A stretch of DNA of 64,000 nucleotides from positions 496,001 to 560,000 of the forward strand of contig NC_057316.1 of assembly GCF_000687475.1 (NCBI RefSeq), read 5' to 3'. This stretch comes from Ustilaginoidea virens (Eukaryota > Ascomycota > Sordariomycetes > Hypocreales > Clavicipitaceae). Every line of letters begins with the position of its first letter. Positions within the stretch are counted from its first letter, which is position 1. The position numbers were made by a program, and so were the translations under genes. Below the pieces are notes generated by a model. The model saw nothing but the letters and a program-made list of their open reading frames with translations. It was not told where the DNA came from and searched no databases. Below are positions 33,701 through 44,670 of this stretch, piece by piece.

Positions 33701-36359
33701 GGACCCAAAGCGTGATACATATCCCGATGACGCCTCATGACACCTCATGACGCCTCTCTTGGGGGGAGGGGGAAGCCAACTGCTGCCGCTGCCGTCTGGC
33801 ATCCCACCCCGTCCCCCCCCCCTGCCCTCCTTTTCTGCCCTCGGGCCCCTGCTCCATCCATCAGAAACCAGCGTGCCAAGGGGATAGATTGCCTACATCC
33901 AAGCGGCCCAGTTTGGTGGTTTGGTGCGGTTGGAATTCTGCAGGCAAGCCAGAGAGCAGGCCGGCGGATATGCGAGCTGGGTTCGGGAAATACCGCCAGA
34001 CCGTGCGCCATGCGCAAATGCCGTTCAGATTGACTCTGCCTGCGTGGCCTGCATTGGTTTGTTTCCCAAGACCATCCACCAACAAAAAAAAAAAAAATCA
34101 CCCACTATTTCCCTTCTCATTCGATGCGATGGATGCGCCTGGCCAGCAACAGCATTCGATATCCCAGACTTTGGCAACAGCTTAGCCCGACGGGTAGGTG
34201 ATACCAGAGGTAGCCTCGTCCTTGACAACTCCGAACCAGCAGCCCTGGCATTCAGCTGGAGAGAGCCCAGGCCCAAGAGGTGGTGGTCGAGATAAGACAT
34301 GGTGTGAGATGCCTAGATATAAACCAAGGGCACATGCATGTGTGCACATGTTTGCATTACAAGACGTGCTCGGCTTCTTTGAGAGGAAAGCGTGCTAGTT
34401 GGTGGGTGTCCAGCGCCACCAGATTGGTGTGCTTGCATGCATCCGCAATGGGGGAGAGGGAAACGGCCCCCTTTGAAACAGTCCACAGTCAGTCAATCAC
34501 GAAACCCGGGTGACCACGTCTGCGAAGTTTCTGGCAAGAACCGAGAACCCGGTTCGACATTGTGTCTAATAATGACATGTGTCTGAGGACAGCCGGGGAT
34601 GACGAGCATGCATGTTGGTCCAGGTGGTCAAAGTGCCGTGTCTTGATCCCCACAAAAATCCAAAACGTCAATGTCGAGATGTCTGATAGTCAGATTGCGG
34701 CTGACGGTCCGGGTCGGCAAGTAGATTGCTGCAAAGCAACCGCTCTACATGAACCCAGGGGAAGAGGCAGGAAAATTTCCAAAAGAAACGAGGGGAGGGA
34801 ATTGACGGCCACGTCAGCCGTCCCGACAAGATTTCTGTGCGACTGGCAGTGTTCGTCATGGCTTCGGGTCTGGTTCTGAACCAGGGGGCCAGCCCCCTTT
34901 GGAGAAAACGTCCCCCTCCTGGGAGCCTGTGCGTGCTAGGGAGTAGACGGCGCCATCACCAGAGAGTTGTCCAAGGCACGCACTGGTGATGCAATGCAGG
35001 ATTGCGGGAACTGACAATATCAAAGGTCGCCGAGTGGCCATGTACGAGCCAGACACTTTGCTCATCCTGCCCAAGATCACGCCCATTGAAACATTTCTCC
35101 TTTTCAGACGACAACGGGAGTTGGAGGAGAGGGAGGCATCAGGGGGGGGGGGGGGGGGGGGGATAGTGACACGCCTCCCTCCAGCCCAATGACATTCCGC
35201 TTCTGCTTCAACCGGGCTGGAATCTAGCACAGAGATGGCCATCAGCACTGGACTGCAGGGGTCTGGTGTCCAAACAGAAAGATGGAGGGGGTGAGCCGCG
35301 ATGGAAGGGCCAAAAAGGAGGCTGGGTAGGGGGGGCCAAAAACCCAAGTTGCCATGCCATACCTGCAGTGGGCTGAAAACCACGGCCAAGCTGGAATCGA
35401 ATCGCAGCACAATTTCGACGTGGAGAAAAGCGCGAATGGATAGGCCGAGGAGATACGGGGGGGAAGGGGGAATAAGATGGAGCGGCGGCGGCCCATGGCT
35501 GGATATGAAGACTGCCGAGAAGAAATGGCAGCTTTTGGACGAGCAACAAGGCCGGTATGCGGAGCGTTGGGCGAGGTCGACTGGTTGCTTGATCGGATGG
35601 GTGAGTGACTGGGTGAATAGATGCTTCATACTGGCCTCAACTGGCATCATGCATTGCGTTGCTGCTGCTGCCAGCTGCCCGGTCCCGTCAGGTAAAGTCT
35701 GGTCAGTGGGCTGGGTGGACCGAGCTCAGCCCTGCTACTCCGTACATACGTGGGTGCAAGCAAGCTGCAAGCAGCTGTCGACCCCAAGTCAGCGGCCCGG
35801 CCATGCCACGGCCACGTGCTTTACGTATGTACTAAGCCCTAGTGCGCCTTGGTGCAACCAGCCGCAATGCCGACAAAACATCAAATCAATTGCATGTTTC
35901 CCTCGAGGAAGCCTACATGCAATCCCCTGCAGGGCCGAGGCACATGCACCCACCAGCTCGCGGCGGTCGAGGTCCGAGAACCAAGACGATACCGCAAAAA
36001 GCATCGAATCAGCAAGCATGCTTCTAGACGTGCCGCGACTTGGCCATTCCTCGTCCCCCGGCCATTTTCGCTGGGGCCCGAGCCTGCACCGTGCGCCGTT
36101 GACGGCAGATTACATACCTGACTCCATGGATACTTCGGGTAGCTGCCGGCGACGCCGCCGACAGCATTTGCCTGCCTGTCATTTGCCTGCCTGGCATTTC
36201 CCTGCCTCTCGCTCGCTCGCCCGCCATGGTCGGCGCGCGTCGCAGCGCTGTTTCATGTTCCTGATTGCTGTAAATCGCGTGCGTGCGGGCTGTCTTTGGG
36301 CTGCATGTGCATGTGCATGTGCATGTGCATGTGCATGGTGCTGGTGCTGGTGCTGTCTG

Positions 36360-36396
<37 letters not shown>

Positions 36397-36768
36397 AGCC
36401 AGGCTTGCGGCCTGCGACGGCTGTTTTCGGGGGCCGAGTGAGCCGCGCCTTCGTGGAGGGCAATTTCCTCGGCGGCCAATCTTGCCCGGCGTCGCGGGCT
36501 GGCGGACGCGCCCACGAGACTGGTTCCATCTCGCCTTTGTCTGTCTTTGCTGCGGACGTCTGTTTGTACGTTTGTCGTCTGACGGTTCGGTTCTACGGGT
36601 GTTTTATTCCTCGTCAACAGCGCATAGCCTCATTCAGCGTACACGTCGTAATCGCGGATTGGCTGGTTTGCATGGCTTCACCATGATTTTCAAAGGGAAG
36701 TGTATACATATATATATATATATATATACACATCTCCATCACCAGCTTGCCTCTTGAGGGGATTGTTT
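29057..36768. other. 7.7-kb stretch with no recognised gene
   Basis: Between the second zinc-finger gene and the 3' end of galactokinase no open frame shows a family match. The DNA is very rich in homopolymers and simple repeats: G run about 30340-30360, C run about 30460-30471, A run about 30760-30784, (GGT)n 31434-31460, (TC)n 32167-32183, G24 about 32703-32726, G20 about 35143-35162, (TGCATG)n 36302-36337, (GA)n 36365-36393 and (TA)n 36709-36727. A weak similarity to the 3' end of the dispersed repeat lies near 35846-35868. Confidence 0.5.
36302..36393. repeat. Compound microsatellite (TGCATG)n-(GGTGCT)n-(GA)n
   Basis: Three different short-unit runs follow one another within 92 bases, in intergenic DNA. 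Confidence 0.85.
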
Positions 36769-38457
36769 TCATGCTGGCTTGCCGACATCCCTCAGCCCGG
36801 CATGCTCCTTGACCATGTACACCGCACTGCCCCCCGCAGGTCTGCTCACCACCATTGCCTGCTCCCTTTCTTCAGCCGTAAGCTCCTTCTTTGAATAGTA
36901 TTCGCGTTGCAGCGCCGCTTTGACGTCTTCCACCTTGTCTGCTGACACGAGGTGGACGGTGCAGCCTCCCCAGCCAGCCCCCGTCTGCCGACTACCGTAC
37001 GAACCGGCCGCCAGAGCGATCCGGCAGATGTCGTCGTTTTCAGGACAGCTGTTCTCGTACAGCGCGCGGCAAGACTCTTGCGTGTCGTTCATGATGCTCC
37101 CCAGTTCCCGGTTGAACCGGGTCGTGTCCGAGGCCCCCGTGTGAAGCGGCCGCTCCAGGAGGGTGAGGAACTTCAGCACGCGCAGGGCCTCGGTATAGAC
37201 GTGCAGAGCGCGCTGTCGCAGCATGAAACGCTCGGCTCGGATGGGCATCCTGGACATGAACCGGCTTTCCAGCTGCTGCGCCGTCACGTCGAGGACCTTG
37301 GCAATCTCCTCTCGCGTGTAGCCTTGTTCCTGCGTGAGGGTGTCCTTGGTGACGGCTATCAGCTTTCCCAGCTCCTCCTCCTTGGTCAGGCTCTGCGCCG
37401 CCGCAGAGGCGTCGGCGTGGTAAAAGTACGTCTCGTGGAAGCCGTGCAGGCTGATGCCCAACGGACCGGCATCTTCGGGCAACTGCGTGCCGGGCGGGTT
37501 GAGGACAGCATTCAGGTAGGCTGCTGCAAAGCTCACTTCGGCCACACGGAGGTTGTAATGGATTGGCGCTGTGACGTGTTTGTTGGCTGCGACGAAGCTT
37601 TGGGCAATGAGAAAGCATAGCTCGGGGCGGGTCGGCGGCAGCTTGACCGGGCGCGCCTCCAGCTGAGGACTGAAGGAGACGAATAGCGCTGAACCTTGCT
37701 CGGAGAAGACCGAAGCTGCCTGGTCCATGCTGCAGATGGTGGTTTTTCAAAAGTCAGCAGCAAGACAGACCTCCCGGAAGGTTCAAGGAGGAAGCTCCCT
37801 CCCATGCTCCAGCAAAACTTACCCTCCAGAGTTGACACCCACCGCACGCTCACTCACAATGGCCAGCTCAGTCAATTGCCTCTTGTCGACCGAATCCTCG
37901 CCGTTGGCCTTCAAGACAGCAAGAGCGCTCGTGGTCACGACAGCGGCACTCGAGCTCAGCCCGCCACCGACGGGCACCGTGCCATCCACCATGATTTCCA
38001 TATTCACGGCTTCAAAGTCCTTTCCGCGCTTGTCGCGAAGCAGCCCCAGGGCACCGCGCAGCCCGCTCTTGAAGTAGTTTGTCCACTCAAACTTTGCCGC
38101 ATCAATCTCCACGTCGGAATGCAGCGCCACATCAAACTCGCTTGCCGCAAACTTGGAGGCGTCGACATTGGCAATCTTGATGGTGCACGTCGAGGCTCCA
38201 TGAGCCACTGGTGTTGTCGACACTGCCATGATGACGTCGGCTGTAATGGCCATGGGCAAGACCGAGTAGAGCGAATAGTCGACATGCTCGCCGATGATGT
38301 TGACCCTTCCGGGCGATCGGGCCACAAAGGCGGCCTGGTGGCCATATACCTTGTCAAACGTAGCCAGCAACGAGTTCCATCTCGAGCCCTCGGCGGCGAG
38401 AGCTGCTGTTGGGTAGATGTCTGCCAAGGACTTGGCCACAGGTACAGAGCCGGACAT
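36769..38457 (-). CDS. GAL1: Galactokinase (GHMP kinase)
   Basis: Phosphorylates galactose with ATP at the start of the Leloir pathway; cytosolic. Exons 38457-37823 and 37729-36769 (93-nt intron) give 531 aa, as in other fungi. ARSPGRVNIIGEHVDYS (about 47-62) is the galactokinase signature. VPVGGGLSSSAAV (161-173) is the ATP-binding GHMP motif. The splice junction reads VGVNSGG-MDQAAS, placing the catalytic Asp at 214. GSYGSRQTGAGWGGCTVHLV (about 454-473) is the third motif. The start at 38457 was chosen because the upstream open frame lacks any similarity. No other GAL gene is nearby. Family and role are firm. Confidence 0.95.
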
Positions 38458-38889
38458 GTCGAGTTTTTTTTCATCGACTGTCGATCCGAGAACTTGGACC
38501 TGATGGGACGCGCACCGGCTCTTGTCCGCCGCGATGTATGTTCTGGCGAAGCCGCGAGATTGGTGGTGCGATCTCGGTCTGACGTTTGAACACGGGGCCG
38601 CCAAGAGTTCTCTCTGCCCCTCCTTGGGTCCAGCAGCAGCAGCGGGATTTCCAGCAGCAGCAGCGGGATTGGGAGGGAGGTAGAAGCCAGATGATACAAT
38701 GTCAATGCAGCTGTGTTGGTCAGGGAAAAAAAAATAAAATGTCTCTGCGGGTTGGGGAAATCGCAGCAGATCTTGAAGTTGACGGACCAAATGAAGCCGT
38801 GCAGGAAGAGGCGCAGCACACGACGTCACGGATGAAGCTTGGCGATGGCGGGGAACGCAAGCTGTTTGGCGGAATCCGCTCCAGAGTAC

Positions 38890-38940
38890 GGAGTACGGGG
38901 GACGGAGTACGGGGGACGGAGTACGGGGGACGGAGTACGG
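38890..38940. repeat. 14-bp tandem repeat, 3.6 copies
   Basis: Unit GGAGTACGGGGGAC repeats perfectly three times plus a partial copy. The unit contains the TACGGAGTA word that is frequent across the window. Confidence 0.9.
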
Positions 38941-38970
38941 CTGGGAGTATTTACCTCGTGCAACTGCAAG

Positions 38971-39028
38971 CTATCGCAGCATAGTCCGTATATAATCCCC
39001 AATAAAGTCACACTTTTGGTGCAACACA
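38971..39028 (+). repeat. Dispersed repeat, copy C (internally deleted)
   Basis: CTATCGCAGCATAGTCCGTATATAATCCCCAATAAAGTCACACTTTTGGTGCAACA in order, with the part between the two GTCACAC direct repeats of copy B removed. It lies 30 bases downstream of the 14-bp array, in the upstream region of galactokinase. Confidence 0.8.
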
Positions 39029-39803
39029 AGCCCTCTGCCCGCGGTCGTCGTGGCCCTGTAACGGCAAACCGAGGTTCCTGTTGGATGCTGCAAACCAGAC
39101 ACGTCATGTCACATGAGGATCAATTTACCAGTCGACATCGACATGTACCGAGTACATACATCAACACACTCATCTGGGCTGTTTCCTCCCAACGCTCCAA
39201 GCCGTTCTCCCCACCTCCATGGGTCATTTAGCATAAACAGCGAAGCAAGATGGGAAAACAGGGCTCGAAAATCGTCACCGTGGCACGAGGAACCGCGCGA
39301 TGCTTGCCACTGGATTTGGGATCCGCACAAACACGGATGCAGGCGGCATCCTCGGACAGCACGAGTATGCTTGCGCGTTCCTCCCCGGGGGAATGTCCAA
39401 GTCCTCGCCACCACCGGTTGACGACATGTCCCTTGAAACGGGAATCATGCTTGTTTCAAAATGCGGCGCTACCGGCTGTTGACCACTGGCAACCAGGTGT
39501 CGAGACTCGCGACTCGCGACTCGCGACTCGCGACTTACGAATCACCGCTGCCCCGTACGCCTGTTTGCACAATTCCCGTCTTCAAATCATCGTGTCGGTG
39601 TTTGCTCCCCCCATCCCCCCCCAGGAGCGCAAACTGACTCAGGCTCTGCGGCCAGACGCTGCTGCATCACGCACGCGGGACTAGACGTATTCCGCGTTTC
39701 TTGCACCAGGAGCACGAGCACCGCCTCCCTCGCCTTGATAAAATCCCCGTGCCTTCTTTCTGCGTCCCGAGTTCAGCGCCACGTTGGCGGGCCGGGAGCC
39801 AGA

Positions 39804-40562
39804 ATGACTAGAGCGGTGAAAGACCTGGAGGCAGGCTCCGTCTACATCACCATCTCTCTGCCGCACCCGGTCGACGACGACGTCGAGTTCCGCATCCGCA
39901 TCCGCGACCGCAAGCCTGGCCCTTCCGGTGAGATTGACATAGCTACGTACGAGACGCATTGCACGAGGGATCTTGCCCAGGAAGAGTTCAGCTGGGGTCT
40001 TTACTTTCACCGGGCTAGCCGAGACGGTGTCCGGTACAGCTTGAAGCGGCAGCAGGGCGGAAGCGCTGGGCGTCGGTCGGCCCTCTTCCGCCTGGATCGG
40101 CAGCAAGTCAGCAGCTCGCCGCGCCTGCAGTGCCAAGTTGTCGGCCTGGTTCGAGTCTTGCGAGTCCCGCCCATCTTGTGCGAAGAGCTCACCTGGTACA
40201 TGGACTGGCTGGCGCTGCAGTCACACGTTACAGCGACAAGAAGCTTCATATGGGCAACGTCCATGTACCTGCGGACGTGGCACCACACCGTCCGAATGCT
40301 CAACAACCCGTCTCTGGCGTACGGAACCCGTTTTGACGTCAACCTGTTTCTCCGCGAGGCCCTCGGCTTTGCGTACGCGCACGTGGATTACGCCATGGGC
40401 GGCCAGTTGCCCCGACCCATCATCAAGTCTGCGTTTGGCACCGAGCTGGGCGTCTTGGAGGAGGACAGCGCGGCAGGCAAGGCGCTGCAGCTGCGGGGTG
40501 GAACGCACAGCCATTCGCAGACTTGGGCCCAAAAGGCCTCGGCTTGGGATGCTGTTGCTTAA
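39804..40562 (+). CDS. Uncharacterised 252-aa protein
   Basis: A single-exon frame with regular codon use. I do not recognise a family. The N-terminal half is strand-rich (VYITISLPHPVDDDVEFRIRIRDRK..EEFSWGLYFHRA..GVRYSLKRQ). The C-terminal half looks helical with aromatic residues (LTWYMDWLALQ, WATSMYLRTWHHTVRMLNN, DVNLFLREALGFAYAHVDYA). There is no signal peptide or clear membrane segment. The start at 39804 (MTRAVKDLEAG) was preferred to the ATG at 39735, whose extra 23 residues look like leader sequence. It is divergent from galactokinase. It is probably a genuine fungal-restricted gene, judged by length and composition. Confidence 0.6.
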   Translation: MTRAVKDLEAGSVYITISLPHPVDDDVEFRIRIRDRKPGPSGEIDIATYETHCTRDLAQEEFSWGLYFHRASRDGVRYSLKRQQGGSAGRRSALFRLDRQQVSSSPRLQCQVVGLVRVLRVPPILCEELTWYMDWLALQSHVTATRSFIWATSMYLRTWHHTVRMLNNPSLAYGTRFDVNLFLREALGFAYAHVDYAMGGQLPRPIIKSAFGTELGVLEEDSAAGKALQLRGGTHSHSQTWAQKASAWDAVA

Positions 40563-41985
40563 CGGAGGCGATTATCTGCTCTGCTGCCGGGTGCACCCGG
40601 AATCCTGTGAGCAGGCTTGACCAAGTGATGGATGACCTTTTGGGGGGGGGGATGTGTTACCGGATACAACGGGGTACGACCTGAGCGTGCCAATCGGTCC
40701 ATTCTAGCAAATGCCGTGTTGGTCCTTTTCCTTGCTTAGTCTTTTTATTTTTTTTTCCCTCTCTTTGCTTGCGTCTCCTATCCCACAAACGAGATGAGTT
40801 TTCGATGAAAGAGAAGACAAGAGTTTCAACTTTGCAGCTGACTGTGTGCGGTCCTACGTGATGGCTTTTAAAAGAGTAGTGGAGGGCAAGCATGTGAGGG
40901 GCTCATGGCTTGCGTGAATGCAAAAGGCCTTGGTGCCGTTCAGCGTACTATCAGACTTGGATACCAGTACCACAGACGATTTCGGTTTCCCGCTTTCCAA
41001 GTGAAGCTACACGGACGGCGGACCGCCACTTGCGCACAGCTCCTGCAGCATCACCGACTAGGTTTGCTTCGCCCGCAGACAGCTCGATAACTGGGATCCC
41101 CCGAGCTACCGCGCACGAAACAATCTCGTGTGCCAGACTCGTTACCTCACACGAGGAGCAAGTACGTGTTGGCGGGGAACTGAAGACCCGGGCCAGGCAA
41201 TCTGCAACGAATAGCTGCACTCACTCCGACCCGCTGGCCAAGGCTCGAGCGCAGCAGCTGTCGGACGAGAAGCGAGGCGGACTGTCAATCTTGGACGGCG
41301 GCGAACGGCAGCTTCACCACGCACGAGTCAAAAAAAGCCACCCCGCAAAACTTGGTTCAACAAGCCGCTAGCTCGGAACCGAACAAAGTTGACCTTTTGG
41401 CTACGTGGCCCAGCAGATCACTTCCGCACGCCCATCGAGCTCGCCGCAGATTCCACGCCAACCCTGGCTTGGAGTCTGGGACGGCACGGCACGTTTTTGT
41501 ACTTGTACGACGTCTCGGATTGTGTCACCTTTGATTTGGTCGGTCGATCTTGGGTGCCGGAGGCCCCTTTTCGAGGCTTCGCCAAAGGTTAGGGTAGGTA
41601 GGTAGGGCCTGGGCCGGTTGCCGGGAGTCGAGCCACTGAGCCATCGAAAAGGGCTGCTGGATGCTGCGGGATGCTGCGATCAGAAGATCAGCACTCCGTA
41701 GACGTCCGGACGGGCAAGTTGGACGTGTCTAGTGGGGCGAGTCAGTCGAAAGCGTCGAATCCGTCGAACCCGTCGAAAAAACCCCGTGCAGAAGTCGAGG
41801 AGGTGGTGAACAGAACAGAGCCAAAAGAAAGTTCCGCGAGAAATACGGAGCACAGTGCTTTCGTTCCCACGTGGGGGGCAACGAGAGCTTGCTTGACTTG
41901 ACTTGACCTGACTGGTGGCGGCAAAGCGCGGTCCCCCTCGTGTGGGACACCTGTGGACCCCACCAACCTCCAAGTGGGATCAAAG

Positions 41986-42020
<35 letters not shown>

Positions 42021-42926
42021 AGAATTCGACAAGCACAGGCAGCACAGCAACGGGGCCAGCGAAAAGAACCAAAATATCCATCCAAAGCAAACTCCTAAGC
42101 TTGCATGTACCCATGACGCATGACGCATGACGATGCCCGCTACATGGGGGCGGGATGTTCATCTCGTTCCCGCATGGCAGCCCAGCCCAGCCCAGCCCAG
42201 CCCCGTCGTCCTCGTCTCCTCAGTTCCAACTTCCCACGCGTCATCCTGGCTCGGGCATCACCTGCTGGAACGTGCCCATCATGCGCGACCAAAACACCCG
42301 ATGATGGACATGGTGGCACCCCTCTCCTTGCCTCGCCTCCGCTATTCGTCGCCCCTCCGCCAATCGTCGCCGCTTTTCCCGGCGAACGAACAAAACCTAC
42401 AAAACCCCTCGTTGAACTATAGGTCCTGTGCCCCGACATGACATGGTGGGTAAGGAGGGGTTGACGGTGTGGAGTCGGCGGCGAAACGAAGGATCGGGGA
42501 GCCACGAGTGGAGAGTGCCAGCAGCCCCACTGGTAAGCAGGCAACCAGACCAGTGACCCAGACAGACAGACCGGACAGACAGCGAGATGTTGCTTCCAAG
42601 TTCAAGTTCCCACCGAGCAAGTTCGGGCTACCGAGTGGGAGAGGGCTGGGGCAAAAATACCCCAGGAACCTCACCTGTATCCATGCCGTAGTCCCCAGAG
42701 CATGCATTTGTTGGATCCTTCCAAGTGGCCCCTCCCCCGTACGTTTTTACTATTTTATTCCCCTCCCCCTCTTCTCGTCCACACCTTCTTTCCCCTCCTC
42801 CTCCTCCTCCTCCTCCTCTTCTTCTCTCTTTTCGTTCCAAAAAGAAAGTAAACCTGCAACCCTGCCCGACAAACGCACTTTTGCTCCCCGGAGAAGTTAC
42901 AAACAGTTTCTGCAACAACACTCACC
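40563..42926. other. Intergenic, upstream of the metallothionein gene
   Basis: No gene is supported. It contains a G run (about 40640-40650), an A run (41988-42017), a (CCCAG)n run (42182-42202) and, just before the metallothionein, a CT-rich tract (42764-42835, including (TCC)n) typical of a highly expressed fungal core promoter. Confidence 0.55.
42764..42926 (+). promoter_or_regulatory. CT-rich core promoter/leader of the metallothionein gene
   Basis: A pyrimidine-rich block (CCCCTCCTCCTCCTCCTCCTCC and CTTTTCG) is followed by an A/C-rich leader ending CAACAACACTCACC before the ATG, the usual layout for strongly expressed filamentous-fungal genes. No metal-response element was assigned. Confidence 0.5.
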
Positions 42927-43064
42927 ATGGCTGACTGTGGATGCTCTACTTCTGGCACTTGCAACTGTGGCTCCGGCTGCACTTGTGCCAACTGCCCTGT
43001 AAGCCCAGGCACCACCGGGATCCAGCCCGCCTTGTGCTTTTACTGACCGTTCTAGCACAAATAA
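42927..43064 (+). CDS. Copper metallothionein, 26 aa, split by one intron
   Basis: Small cytosolic Cys-rich protein that binds Cu(I). Exon 1 (42927-42998) codes 24 residues: MADCGCSTSGTCNCGSGCTC, then ANCP. A 57-nt intron (42999-43055) has donor GTAAGC, branch-like TACTGAC 10-15 bases from the end and acceptor CTAG. Exon 2 (43056-43064) adds His-Lys and the stop. The seven cysteines at 4, 6, 12, 14, 18, 20 and 23 have the same spacing and total length (26) as the Neurospora crassa copper metallothionein. Without splicing, the frame would read into a non-Cys tail and stop at 43044. Two overlapping AATAAA signals begin inside the stop codon. The gene is too short for length-based gene finding. 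Confidence 0.9.
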
Positions 43065-43070
43065 AATAAA
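43060..43070 (+). terminator. Overlapping AATAAA poly(A) signals
   Basis: AATAAAATAAA starts within the last Lys codon and stop of the metallothionein gene, so the 3' untranslated region is probably very short. Confidence 0.55.
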
Positions 43071-44670
43071 TGCCGCTTGGCTCCGTCCGAGTCGATCCTC
43101 TTGGTGTAGTAGGGTGTAGTAGGGTGTCGTAGGGTGTAGTAGGCTCGTTGGCGGATCGAGGACGGATGTGTCAAAGCATGTTTTTTTCTGGCTTGGTCTA
43201 AGCATTGATTTATCTATGTTCTCTAGGGGTGTTGAACAGGCTGGATGGGCACGACCAACCACTACCTTGGGCAGAGGTCGATTCGTTTATTCCGGCGGTT
43301 GAGAGAGACTGTCGTTAATGAAAAGACTGATTCAGTGTCATGGCTCGACACCCCCGTCATAAAGGTACGCAAATGTGTCGAAGACTAGTTTTATCGCCGA
43401 CCCGAAACTTGGTGTATATTCCGAGCTTGTTTTGTCTTCCATGGGCGGGAGAGCGTGCAAAGAAAGCCTTGCTCTTGCCATCTGTACGTTCCTTGGATGG
43501 TGCCTGGTAGACCCTGGTAGACTGACCGTGTACACCCATGTCTTGTCAGTCGACGTCTTGCTTAGTTCTGCATCATGAAAAGGAAGGGCACGGCAGGACT
43601 GGAATCCCTAGCGTGTCTCGACCAAGTCTTCCTCATCCGCGCACTGCAGCGCAGTACATCCAGTGCCCATGTCCATATTGCACCCAACGGGTTCAAAAGC
43701 CTGATCCTTGTCGTTGATTTTACCGAGCAACTTTCGACTCAGATGGGATGGATGGTTGGAAAGGAGGAGCTCTGGGAAGAGAAGAGCGCCCGGCACCCCG
43801 TTACCTTACGCACCACGGTGGGCGTCGCAATGGTGCGTGCATCACTGGTCTACAGGAGGAATGCCGACAGCAAGGACTTCTCGACGGCAATCGGGGGTTG
43901 CCAGGAATATGCGCAAAATAGTACATGGTTTCGCGCCGCTTCGGGCGTGAAATGCCGGAAAACGCCCGCAGATGCCGTCTTGCAAATGGTAAACTTGCTC
44001 ATTCTGCCGCACTGATTCCATCCCGGAGAAGGATCTGCGTCCCGTTGTGATGTGACAAGGTTTCTCGGACGTTTCGCGTGCAATCTGCATCATGCCAGAT
44101 TACACAATCATCTGCATTGCAAGGGCAGATGCTCTGTTGTTTCCCAATAACCGACTGCAAGACTGGCCCTGGCCCTGATGACGTGAGTTTCAGCGTCGAG
44201 CCTTGCTAGACAAGGGTCGTTTGTCGTCAATCGAATATCCTGATGATTCTCGCCTTGTGTGGCACTGGCAAGCAGAAGTATCGTGCGTGTCGTCCTGCCA
44301 GTTAGTTGTACCAAGTGCAGTACCAGTACTCCGTTACCGGCTGGGCCATGCCTTGCCCAGTGGAAAGTGGGGCCAGGGCGCCAATGTTACTGGCCAGCAG
44401 CAACGACCCCGTTGACCGGAGAAGCCCCATCCGTATGACATCAGCAAAAGGCAAACTTCACCAGTTTCTCGACCGAGGCGTCAATTTAACGTTTTATTCT
44501 AACCAAAGAGTTGACGGCTCAGACCCTTTCAACCGACATCTCGATACCAAGCATGACAGAGTAAATTGCTCCACGATTATACATTGACCAGTGACCACAG
44601 AAGCCCGTCGGGCTTCCATCCCCCCCCCCCCCCCCCGGCCAGCGAGGACGATCGCCATCCGCCGTTGAAA
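43065..44670. other. Intergenic between metallothionein and the RING-CH gene
   Basis: No gene is recognised. A degenerate tandem array of TAGTAGGGTG-type units lies at about 43100-43145, and a C run (about 44622-44637) precedes the RING-CH start. The open frame 43575-44015 has no family resemblance. Confidence 0.5.

Larger units (their letters stand above)
38458..39803. promoter_or_regulatory. Divergent region upstream of galactokinase and an unknown gene
   Basis: It contains promoters for both divergent genes. It holds CAGCAG units (38630-38665), a 14-bp tandem repeat (38890-38940), repeat copy C (38971-39028), and a 7-bp ACTCGCG array (about 39504-39535). No Gal4-type site was identified with confidence. 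Confidence 0.55.

Noticed and set aside
35301..36686. 461-codon plus-strand frame
   Set aside because: Composition is that of translated simple repeats and non-coding DNA, with no conserved segments.
40951..41220. Minus-strand frame with AHEIVSCAVARGIPVIELSAGEANLV, looking like an enzyme fragment
   Set aside because: Only about 40 residues look protein-like, with nothing recognisable on either side, and no confident family match from memory.
43575..44015. 146-codon plus-strand frame between metallothionein and the RING-CH gene
   Set aside because: No domain or family similarity, and its composition matches surrounding intergenic DNA.
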